The notes beneath the pieces were generated by a model. It was not told the origin of the DNA. It saw only the letters and a list, made by a program, of their open reading frames with translations, and searched no databases. Below, piece by piece: positions 54,987-64,000 of a stretch of DNA of 64,000 nucleotides. Every line of letters starts with the position of its first letter. Position 1 is the first letter of the stretch. The DNA is from Deroplatys truncata (Eukaryota > Arthropoda > Insecta > Mantodea > Mantidae). The position numbers were made by a program, and so were the translations under genes. Location: positions 664,156,618 through 664,220,617 of the forward strand of contig CM060990.1 of assembly GCA_030765065.1 (NCBI GenBank), written 5' to 3'.

Positions 54987-56482
54987 TCACGTACGCCGTC
55001 TTAAGGTAATGCATCTATGAAATTTATGAAATCCACAATATGTAAGATATCTTGTTGAAATGTATGCCAAATATGATATTTTTGCTATGTTTCAAAATTC
55101 TAGCTTGCATGGATATTTAAATATTAATTTTTATTGCATAAAATTCATTGTTTTTCTTATTTTCAGAATTGTCAACCCTATTTTACATATAGATGTGTAT
55201 TAGGGTTATAGTTTACAAAAATAAAAACTAAATACTAAATAACAATAATGCATGAACGTGTCGGATAAAACTAGCTATTATAACAATATTGATTTTTAAA
55301 TAAATGATACAGAGGTGTACAAAATTGATTATTAAAGTTAGATAAATGATTAATAAAGAAATATACTTTAATTTCGAAAATCGGACAGTCAAATAATAAA
55401 CATTTCACTGCCACAAAGACATTGGCAAGTACTTCTAGCATTCATATGGAACCTTTTGAAGCAATCTTGAAATTTTTCATGGCCTGTGTGCATACGAAAT
55501 TTGGATGAACGTTTTTTTCATTTAAAGGGAGTATTTAAGTCTGGAAAAAATAGAGTCTTAGTGATATGTCCGTAGGTGCTATTTATCCAGTATCTATTAA
55601 TTGATTCCAATATTCTATCTTCCCACGAGATGCTAGACATTTTGAGTAACTGAAATTATTTGTGACTGTTTGCAGCTGCCCATGCTAATACTTCTGCTCT
55701 TTTATTGTCTAATAATCTTTCATGACCCTTGACCCATGACAAGGATATAAGATTATTATAATTTATGTTTTTTCTAATAACTATGGCTATGGGTTGCAGA
55801 TTGAATTTATCTGATATAGCGTTAATAACAGACTGAGAGTCGGTATATGTATATACATGCTGTATAGTCATTATTAATGATCCAGTTAACAGCTGTTGAA
55901 TGGCAAATAATTCAATTCATAAATTCATTGTTCTAGTAAAAGTGTTCTACATGATGCAATTGTAAAACAATTTACATAACAGGTTTTGCAGTAAATGAGT
56001 TTACAAAACGATCTATCATATGAAACTTTTATATAACTCCTAATCACGGTAGAAAAATTGTGACTGTTTGTAATCTTCAAAATTATTGATTTTTCAAATG
56101 TTAAGTTTATTTATGAAAACTGGAGCATTATTTAAAAAACTATATAGTCATTTTCTTTAAAGTATTTTTGAGAGGTAGTGCAACAATTTTGAAACAAATT
56201 AGTAAAAAATTGCATCGTGTGGAGCATTTTGAGTATGGAAAAATGATGAAAAAGAGTTTGCGAGAAAACAAGGTTTAAAGTTGGGCGAACCTATTAATAA
56301 GCACGCATCTGTCCATTTATAGCTTCAGTTAATTTGAAGTTTAAATGCGCCAAGTTGAAAAAACGATGTTCTCTTAAACTTTACAAATCATATTATTTGA
56401 TTACGAAAAATTGTTTAATTACTCACAATTTTTTATCAAATTTCACACATGCATTACCTTAAAGAGTATCTGTAAGCACGTA
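54987..56482. repeat. Possible TIR element enclosing a LINE relic
   Basis: 'cttaaggtaatgcat' with 'tgaaattt' near 55000-55030 recurs inverted at 56440-56462 (about 24 of 27 bases). The outer bases do not pair well and no target duplication is clear. Confidence 0.4.
55656..55920 (-). pseudogene. LINE ribonuclease H domain relic
   Basis: The minus strand translates to 'IELFAIQQLL' (catalytic Glu region), 'YTDSQSVINAI' (catalytic Asp) and 'LISLSWVKGHERLLDNKRAE' followed by VLAWAAA. This is the order seen in RNase H domains at the C-terminus of non-LTR retrotransposon ORF2 (I, Jockey and R1-like groups). The final Asp of the usual 'NERAD' is Glu. No reverse transcriptase is visible upstream (minus strand), so only a small piece survives. 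Confidence 0.75.
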
Positions 56483-56569
56483 ATTCTGTTTTATAACCTC
56501 AAGACTTCGTTCACGCAGGGATAAATAAGCGAGAGGTATTCTTTTAGAAGTTAAATCTTATATTTATAA

Positions 56570-57700
56570 ATTCACTTTTATCTTTTCGCTGCCACCTACG
56601 CATAATATATAAGAGGGAGTATTGCTTTCCACCCACAAATTCGGTATCGAGATTATTCCACCGGAAGAAATGAAGCTTCCTGAATCCTAAGAAGGCGTTT
56701 CTGGAAAAACGTCCGCGCATGCGTGTGTATCTGCATGTCTGTGTGCTGTGAATAGCTTAATTAAAAAATGAAATCTTCGATAAATACCAAACTTGGTATT
56801 TAACAACAGTACCTTGCAAAGATGTGACACAAAGATTTTAAAGAAAATCCCCCACACTAAACTACCCTTTACATGTGAATTTTTAGAATTTTTTTATTTT
56901 CTCAAAATGTCTCTAACGATTTTGATCAAAATACAATATATTTGAGATATTTACGACATATAATGTACATCTGAAGGAGTTTTGTATAATTTTGTTTAAT
57001 AGGTAAACCATAAAAAATAAACAAAAGCTTACTACACAAAAGAAGTGCATTTATAAAACACGCAATTTATTTAAATAGTTTTTTGCGGCATCACATATTT
57101 TCTAAGATATCCGCTGTTATTAGTTCGAATTTCTCAATACTCCAACTGTCGCTATTCAGTTGTTACCGAGCGGGATAGCTCAGGTGGAACGTCTGTGGAC
57201 CGCATTCGGGAGGTCCCGGGTTCGATCCCCGGCTACCGTCCACTCTGACCCATGGGTTTTTTCGGACTTTTCCCGGGTCGTCAGGTTGGAGTGGTTTCTT
57301 TCAGCCCCTGAATTTCCTGAGCCTCCATTTCGTTCCATTCAACATTTCCTTCATCCCGTTGGTCTATTTCAGGGTCCTAAGTGTCGGCGATGGCGCTTCG
57401 TTGCAGCGTGGAAGAGGAAAAGGATGCTCTGTGTAAAACTATCTCCCTCCCTTGGATTTCCCTCTTGAAGGGCGTTGGACCCCTCTGTGTGGGGTAGGGT
57501 CCTCGGTAGTGTCCTCAGCATATGGCGACCCGCTTTTAAGCATCTGACTATTGCTGCGTTTTTCTGCAACCCCCTTTTACGTACAACGAAATTAATGAAG
57601 CTATTTCTGCAAAGGTTAAATGGTTAACATAAAGGATAGCTTGTAGAATCTATATAAAATAAATGAGAATGGTAAGAGAAAGTTATGTGACTGTATCACA
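56570..57700 (+). repeat. Family A repeat split by SINE-2
   Basis: Family A blocks run 56570-57160 (with 'acttggtatttaacaacagt', 'ctctaacgattttgatcaaa') and resume at about 57575-57700 ('aagctatttctgcaaaggtt'). The SINE occupies 57163-57570. Confidence 0.65.
57163..57570 (+). repeat. SINE-2-type copy with excellent Pol III boxes
   Basis: The head 'accgagcgggatagctcagg' (A box) and 'cccgggttcgatccccgg' (perfect B box) are the best preserved in the window. They are followed by 'actctgacccatgggttttt' and a GC-rich body. Confidence 0.75.
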
Positions 57701-58446
57701 AAAGAGTTTTCTAAATTTCTTTTCAGTATGTGTCCCGGTTTGTTTTTATACTCCACGTGATGAACTCATGGTATACGATCGTGTTCAGCACCATGTATTC
57801 TCAACATACGAGCTCTGAGAGAGGAAGAAAGGAGCAAATTTATTACGACGCCTACCTTTAGAGAGACAATACCCTTTGTGATCGTTGTTTAAAGCAGGTC
57901 ACCCTTTCCATTACCTATTGAGACATTTGCTCCAAGTGGGGCACAATGCACTTAACTCGACTTGAGAGCTTCCGATATCTATGAAATAGAAAGTGCCGAA
58001 GTTATATTAGCAGGTATCGTTGCGTGCCGTTCAGTCATTTACCAAAAGTGGAGGTGTAGAGTGGACGTCTGACTTTACGTTTCGGCCAATGACTGCGGTT
58101 ACTGAAAAGGACGATGAAAGGGATCTGCAGTATTTGTGATCTCTTGGTAAGCAAATATTTCTTAAGAATTTTGGAAATTTTACGTGGTCTTTACTCAACA
58201 GTTGTGAGTTATGCGTTCCCATAGGTGAAACTTGCAGTCTTTATCTAAATATTTGCAAAATTTGGCCACACACTGCTCAACCACAATTATAAGCGTGTTA
58301 TAATTTCAATTATCTTTAATATTTTTGAGAAAAACTATTTTACTTTCATTATGCTAATTAATTACGCGTGCCATGGAATGTAGAAATCGTAGTGTTGAAA
58401 AAATACTACACATTATTTAAATATCCATATACAGAACTGGCATGCA
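57701..58446. other. Unannotated stretch
   Basis: I recognise nothing. The 58031-58222 minus frame is unsupported. Confidence 0.4.
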
Positions 58447-58640
58447 CAACCTACAATTAGGGTAAAATTAAATTGATCCTAAAATGACTATCATAACGTC
58501 CTCCAAACAAAACACGACTAATGGCATTTACTTTCCCCCATAATATCAAACAACGTTTATTCAAGACATTTCTTTCTACAACGCTTAGTTTTGGAGATAC
58601 AGTACAGTCTCAACAAATGATCCTCCTGCATAACCTGTGG
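58447..58640. mobile_element. Single arm of the palindromic MITE
   Basis: It matches the right half of 7489-7844 ('aatggcatttactttccccc', 'gagatacagtacagtctcaa'). Confidence 0.7.
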
Positions 58641-58756
58641 CAGTATCAAGATAAAAATATTGCTACCATTTGGAGAATGACAAACAGGAACAATTTACAC
58701 ACAGAAAACTACTAACAAGTACTTATTCAGTGAAAAAGCTATCGCCTTTACAGTCT

Positions 58757-59465
58757 TTTGTAAAGTGAGTATCGAGTATCGGTGCTAAAATATCAGTATC
58801 GGTATCGAGACATAGTGGTATTGTCCCATCAATACCATTTAAGATACCAGACTGAATCTTTTACAGGATGTAGATATTTGTCTCCTTAGTCCACTAATCT
58901 ACGTTTATATAATAAGTTTGTTTATTAAGAAAGGATGTTTTTTTTAATTACACATTTTAAAATTAAAATTTATCAGCAATGATATTTTTTAAATATAACT
59001 AACCAAGTTATTAACACCAATCTAGATCAGTAACATAATTGAGGTGCTTTTTATTATATAAAAATTTCATTTACCTATCTTCAGTAATTTAAAAACTATT
59101 CAAAGTAAAACTGGAGAAGAAATTGCATATATACTTCCAAAGAAAAACATTACAAAGAATCACATTGCTTGGACACATGGGAGCTGCCATATTTATGCTT
59201 TTTTCTGTGAATTGCTGCAGATTCAGATTACAAAATAATATATGCAGTAAAATTTCTAAAAAATACATTTTAAATATAATTATCGTACCTACAATGATAA
59301 AAGACATATCAAATTAAAGAGAACATTCTAGTTTTTAAGATTACTCTAAAAACTATAACCGTCATTTTTTGGAAAAGTTTGATTTAGTCTCTCCTGACAG
59401 GACGATACCACTATTTCTCGATACTCGCTATCGATAATGATTTTTGAGCACCGATACTTGATACA
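58757..59465. mobile_element. TIR element of unknown class
   Basis: 'gagtatcgagtatcggtgct' with 'gtatcgagacatagtggtat' at the left recurs inverted at about 59400-59465. The ~60-bp ends enclose about 580 bp of AT-rich DNA without a recognised gene. I found no convincing target duplication. Confidence 0.6.
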
Positions 59466-59619
59466 CCAGACTCTCTTTATAAGAAACTGAAAAACGATAG
59501 CATGTTCACTAAAAATGTTCTTATTAGTAGTTTTCTGTATAAATGGATGTAACCAATTTAGTATTGTATGCTAATTCCAAAGCTGTTTCTGTTTGACAGT
59601 CTCCAATTGGCAGCAATTT

Positions 59620-60545
59620 TTACTTTCTCTACTACGTATAGTAGGTAGGGGAAGTATTCTATTCCACCCTAAAATTCGATACCGAGATTTCACCGGAAAT
59701 ACATGTTTTGAGACCCCCTGAATCCAAAAAAAGCATTTTTGGAAACATGTCCGTGTGTGTCTGTGTGTCTGTGTGTCTGTGTGTGTCTGTGTGTGTGTCT
59801 GTCTGTGAACAGCATAACTCAGAAACGAACAGTCGGATAAACACCAAACTTGGTATTTAGGTTCAGTATCTTCCAAGGATGCGACACGAAGGTTTTCAAG
59901 AAAATCCCCCCACCCCAGATTACGCTTTACATGGAAGATTTTTCGAAAATTTTAATTTTTTCAAAAATGGATCTAACGATTTTGATTAAAATATCATATG
60001 TTTAAGATATTTTTATGACAAATAAAATGCATATCTTGAACTTCCTGGGAATGTCTCCAAAAGTATTCTTCAATGTGAACGACTTTTGCATAACTGGTAA
60101 ACCATAAGAGATAGACAAAATTTTACTACACAAAAAATGTAGATCGCGTTAAAATACACAATTTATGTCATATACATTTTTTTTGTTGAGTGAAGCATTT
60201 TCGAGATATTACTTGTTATTCCCTTAAATTTTTCAATAGTTATTTTCTCAAATGGGAATTCGTTATTAATTTTTTTTGTCTTGGATATGCAAAGAGTATT
60301 AATCTGTGGGAAAGGGAATGGTGCTGCACCTAGCAACCAGCTATTAAAGAGATATGTATGTGCTTAAAGGCTACTGTATTTCCAAATTGCCCTTGTAAAT
60401 ATATATTCCCCTTGCATCTACAAGAAAATTAGCAATAAGATAGAGTCTGCAAATGTTTATCTCGATTAACATGAAGTAGATGGAGAATAAGCGTTTGTAA
60501 AAATGGTTTGTACAAGAGTAGGGAAAGTCATGTGAGTGTAACACA
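59620..60545 (+). repeat. Family A repeat, reference full-length copy
   Basis: From 'actttctctactacgtatag' to 'gtagggaaagtcatgtgagt' this 0.93-kb unit includes the 'accgagatttcaccggaaat' block, a (TG)n/(TGTC)n tract (about 59753-59810), 'aacaccaaacttggtattta', 'atctaacgattttgattaaa' and 'aaatgtttatctcgattaac'. At least a dozen other copies or fragments lie in the window on both strands. It has short inverted ends and no coding frame. The (TG)n tract varies in length among copies. Confidence 0.75.
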
Positions 60546-62329
60546 TAAGATTTTTTATCTTGATAATGCCATAGGTTATATATCCTCTAATGTTAGTGAA
60601 GGCTAACAATAAATAATAATAACATTATTTGTTTCTCTTTTTGTGTAATAATATCTCGAGTTGAAAACTTTATTTTAAAGAATTTTCTGCCGATACAGAA
60701 AACAAATATTAGCAATTATATTTATATAATAATACTCTGTAATATTGAAAATATAAGCTAATATGTATATATTTTCATGAAGCTCCAACAACTAAAAATA
60801 ACAAACATTTCCATGCGTCGTATTATCTTACATCTTAAGTTTTGGCTTATTTCTGTCGATTCACGGATTTTGGTCACCGGAGCAGCAAAATGTAATGGCT
60901 GAGAGTGAGTCACAAACCAGGCTATTGCAGAAACGTGATTTAGTGCGTCAGCTATATCAGCTTCATTCACAACTCAGTCAACACTGCATGTTACACGAGT
61001 ATCTCTACTCCTTCCCCTATTGTTTTGCATTTTTAATTTAGACACAGCAGTCTATGTTCCATTCATTCAACCACAGGAAACGACGTCAACGTCTATCAAG
61101 AACTATAGTCCAGCAACTCTTTGGGAACACGTGCAAAGCGATAATGTGAAGTTTTGTCTCCTTTAATTTTTTATTTAGCATAAAGTTAAACGTAACAACT
61201 TTCAATAATGTTTATCTCAAAGTATTATTGCATTAAGTGTAAATATTGGTCAAAATTTTAAACAATTAAAAATTTAGCTTTTATGTCTAAAAATACTTTG
61301 AACCTTTAGGTTCAATTACATACTTTGCCTTTTGCTCTCAGAGTCTTTTAAAATTTCAACACGTGACCATTTAGATGTCCAAGAGCACGCGGCTTAATGA
61401 CCTGAATTTATTTCCATTACCTTCTCGATTTTGATTTTACTTACACTTCTAAATTGCTCAAGATATGCTTATTTCGACCACTGAGGACATATTACAAAAA
61501 TTGTATTTAAAGGTTTAAAACTTTTTTCAAAAACAACCAGAAGATTGAAAAAAATGTATGCTGGGTTTGTGTATTAGTATTTAAATCATAGGGTAGCATT
61601 TTTCAAAATGACGATTTCTATTAAATTAACTAAGTAATGTGCATTTAATATAACTGCATTATGTTTAAAACATACTTATAATTGTAATAAAAAAGTATGT
61701 AACAAAATTTTGAAAACATTTGGACAAAAACTGCAAGGTTTAGAATTTTCACCTGTGCGTACCTTAAGATAAATAGAGTTTACTCATTACAAATACAAGC
61801 AAATGTATTCGCAAATCGTTTATGTTATGTAATGTGTTAGGTATGGGAGATTTTTCCTGTAAATGTTTCACGTTTGTCTACTTTACTTCGTAAACCTGTG
61901 ATAATGATTCTAGATATTCAGTTCACGCTTACAATTGTTCACGATCATTACGAACTGTAAATGTGTCCGCAATTTTTAGATAAATCAGTGTAATACTTTC
62001 AATTCTTGAAGAATCACCCTCTCATTCATAATTTAGCGACCAGGCTTGAAAATATCAGATCAGAACATTAGAGCAGTATCAATAATACAGCTTGTGTGCG
62101 ATGGAAAACTCAAATATTTGCAATAAAAAGTAAATTTTGAAGCGCTGTAGTTATTCTGGGTAGTTACTGCTTTGATGCCTCACCTATATATCTATATTTT
62201 GTTTGGTTGCAAGTTATGAACAAGGATTGTGTAATATCTGGAGTTTATGGTAGCAAAAATCTATTGGGTTTATATTTTCTAAAAGTTCACAAATCCATTA
62301 TTCTTGAATTCCTCAGTTACTCTTGTACC
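60546..62329. other. AT-rich unique DNA
   Basis: The only frame of note (60758-60970 minus, 70 codons) has a protein-like composition but no recognised domain. I see no repeats. Confidence 0.4.
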
Positions 62330-62712
62330 ACTGGATGGGATGATTAAAGCGATAGCGTCTTAGTTTCGGGAGCTCTTGGGCTCATACTCCGAGCTGACCG
62401 ATCATCCCGACTAAAAGTACTGTCCTGTGTTTCCCTGGTTGCTGGGGGAATAGTCAATACTTAAATGGATTCTTGCGTACCAAAATTTTCCTGTCCCTCG
62501 TTCCCACTTCCCTGTTCATGTTTCAGGGATGCGGGACCAGGCGCGGTGGATGGTGGTGTACGGTGTATGCGTTAGATGTAGATACTTTGAGGAGAGAACA
62601 TTGTCGATACTTGTTCTAGGGGACAGGGATGGTATTGGAGAGCCGCTCTACCGGGTTGCACAGTCTGGTAACCTTAGACTTCCCTCTATATGGACGATTC
62701 CAAGAACACACT
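62330..62712 (+). repeat. SINE-2-type copy
   Basis: The decayed head 'ggatgggatgattaaagcga' with a poor B box is followed by 'tgtttccctggttgctgggg', 'tttcagggatgcgggaccag' and a GC-rich body shared in order with other SINE copies. Confidence 0.6.
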
Positions 62713-62758
62713 TTTAATATTTTGGAGAAAGCACAAGCTCTTTTTTTTTTGTAACATA

Positions 62759-63951
62759 CATTATGTGATCAAAAGTATCCGGACACCCCACAAACATACG
62801 TTTTTCATCTTAGGTATATTGTGCTGCCACCTACTGCCTGGTACTCATTATCCATGACTTCGAACGTGGTCAGGTGATTGGGTGTCACTTGTGTCAGAAG
62901 TCTGTACGCGAGATTTCCACACTCCTAAACATCCCTAGGTCCACTGTTTCTGATGTATTAGTGAAGTGTAAACATGAAGGGACATGTACAGCACAAAAGA
63001 GTACAGGCCGACCTTGTCTGTTGACTAACAGAGACCGCCGACATTTGAAGAGGGTCGTAAAGGGTAATAGGTAGACATCTATCCAGAACATCACACAGGA
63101 ATTCCAAACTGCATCAGGATCCACTCCAAATACTATGACAGTTAGGCGTGAGGTGAGAAACCTTGGATTCCATGGTCAAGCGGCTTCTCATAAGCCACAC
63201 ATCACGCAGGAAAATGCCAAACGACGCCTCGCTTGGTGTAAGGAGCGTCAACATTACACGATTGAACAGTGGCAAAACGTTGTGTGGAGTGACGAATCAC
63301 GGTACACAATGTGGCGATCCGATGGCAGGGTGTGGGTATGACGAATGTCCGGTGAACGTCATCTGCCAGCGTGTGTAGTGCCAACAGTGAAATTCGGAGG
63401 TGGTGCTGTTATGGTGTGGTCGTGTTTTTCCTGCGGGGGGGGGGGGGCTTGCACCCCTTGTTGTTTTGCGTGGCACGATCACAGGGTAGACCTAAATTGA
63501 TATTTTAAGCACCTTCTTGCTTCCCACTGTTGAAGAGCAATTCAGGGATGGCGATTGCATCTTTCAACACGATCGAGCACCTGTTCATACTGCACGGGCT
63601 GTGGCGGAGTGGTTACACGACAATAACATCCCTGTAATAGACTGGCCTGCACAGAGTCCTGACTTGAATCCTATAGAACACCTTTGGGATGTTTTGGAAT
63701 GCCGACTTCGTGCCAGGCCTCACCGACCTACATCGATACCTCTCCTCAGTTCCGCACTCCGTGAAGAATGGGCTGCCATTCCCCAAGAAACCTTCCAGCA
63801 CTGATTGAAAGTATGCCTGCGAGAGTGAACGCTGTCATCAAGGCTAAGGGTGGGCCAACAGCATATTGACCTCCAGCATTACCGATGGGGGTCGTCACGA
63901 ACTTGTACGTCATTTTCAGCCAGGTGCACGGATACTTTTGATCACGTAGTG
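62759..63951 (+). mobile_element. Tc1-like DNA transposon, both ends present
   Basis: Inverted ends 'cattatgtgatcaaaagtat' and 'cactacgtgatcaaaagtat' are bordered by TA (62757-62758, 63952-63953). The 1193-bp element has a single transposase gene on the plus strand. Confidence 0.9.
62856..63804 (+). pseudogene. Tc1-like (DD34E) transposase, lightly broken
   Basis: The N-terminal helix-turn-helix reads 'DFERGQVIGCHLCQKSVREI' and 'STLLNIPRSTVSDVLVKC'. After a stop at 63072 the same frame continues through the second DNA-binding domain and the first catalytic Asp ('NVVWSDESRYTMWRSDGRVW'). A stop and frame change follow at about 63341, a pure G run lies at 63437-63449, and the last 95 codons hold 'FQHDRAPVHTARAVAEWLHD' and 'WPAQSPDLNPIEHLWDVLEC', with 34 residues between the Asp and Glu. 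All catalytic residues are present but the frame is interrupted at least three times, so it is inactive. It is the best preserved transposase in the window. Confidence 0.85.
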
Positions 63952-64000
63952 TACCTTTATGGAAAAGAATCCCTAAACGAAACCTCCATATCAACGTGAC

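Noticed and set aside
57163-57240. Functional tRNA gene
   Set aside because: The Pol III boxes are excellent, but a long tRNA-unrelated body shared with other copies follows, as in a SINE.

Overview
The window looks like repeat-rich intergenic DNA from a large arthropod genome, most likely an insect. The evidence is several IS630/Tc1/mariner lineages (DD34E, DD34D and a DD41D type), piggyBac- and hAT-like non-autonomous elements, many tRNA-headed SINEs, a non-LTR ORF1 gene and AT-rich unique DNA between them. Species cannot be named from sequence alone. I found no intact, confidently recognised host protein gene. Almost every long reading frame is a transposase remnant, a LINE ORF1, or a frame kept open by a tandem repeat.

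Layout. 0-9 kb: SINEs, tandem copies of an abundant 0.8-0.95 kb repeat with a central CA/TG tract (here 'family A'), a palindromic MITE, and a SINE whose body has expanded into a 76-bp minisatellite. 9-17 kb: a DD41D-type element, a TIR element with a tRNA-like core, a Tc1-like element with both ends, a long SINE and a mariner. 17.9-20 kb: a degenerate satellite built around TGACTCA. 21-27 kb: a two-headed DD41D element, a Tc1 fragment, a decayed copy of an uncharacterised arthropod gene family, and family A interrupted by a piggyBac-like MITE. 28-35 kb: SINEs, a 37-bp minisatellite and a third DD41D element. 36.1-36.5 kb: a heat-shock-type promoter on the minus strand (HSE array, TATA box, initiator) with no recognisable gene after it. 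37-43 kb: a SINE with clear target duplications just upstream of an open 421-codon LINE ORF1, then family A carrying two SINEs, a MITE and a minisatellite. 44-51 kb: an inverted SINE pair, two inverted copies of a ~0.87 kb repeat, a mariner-derived hairpin MITE, and a second copy of the tRNA-like TIR element that has captured 105 bp of the gene decaying at 23.9 kb. 52-64 kb: a GC-rich 57-bp minisatellite inside hAT-like ends, a LINE RNase H relic, more family A and SINE copies, and a Tc1-like element.

The parts do not form a pathway. They record repeated insertion, nesting, inverted duplication and internal tandem expansion of mobile elements. The strongest candidates for something undescribed are the orphan heat-shock promoter, the gene-fragment capture, the recurrent 'two 3-prime ends' transposon architecture and the TGACTCA array. 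All coordinates were read by eye; repeat boundaries are good to about 5-20 bp except where target duplications fix them.
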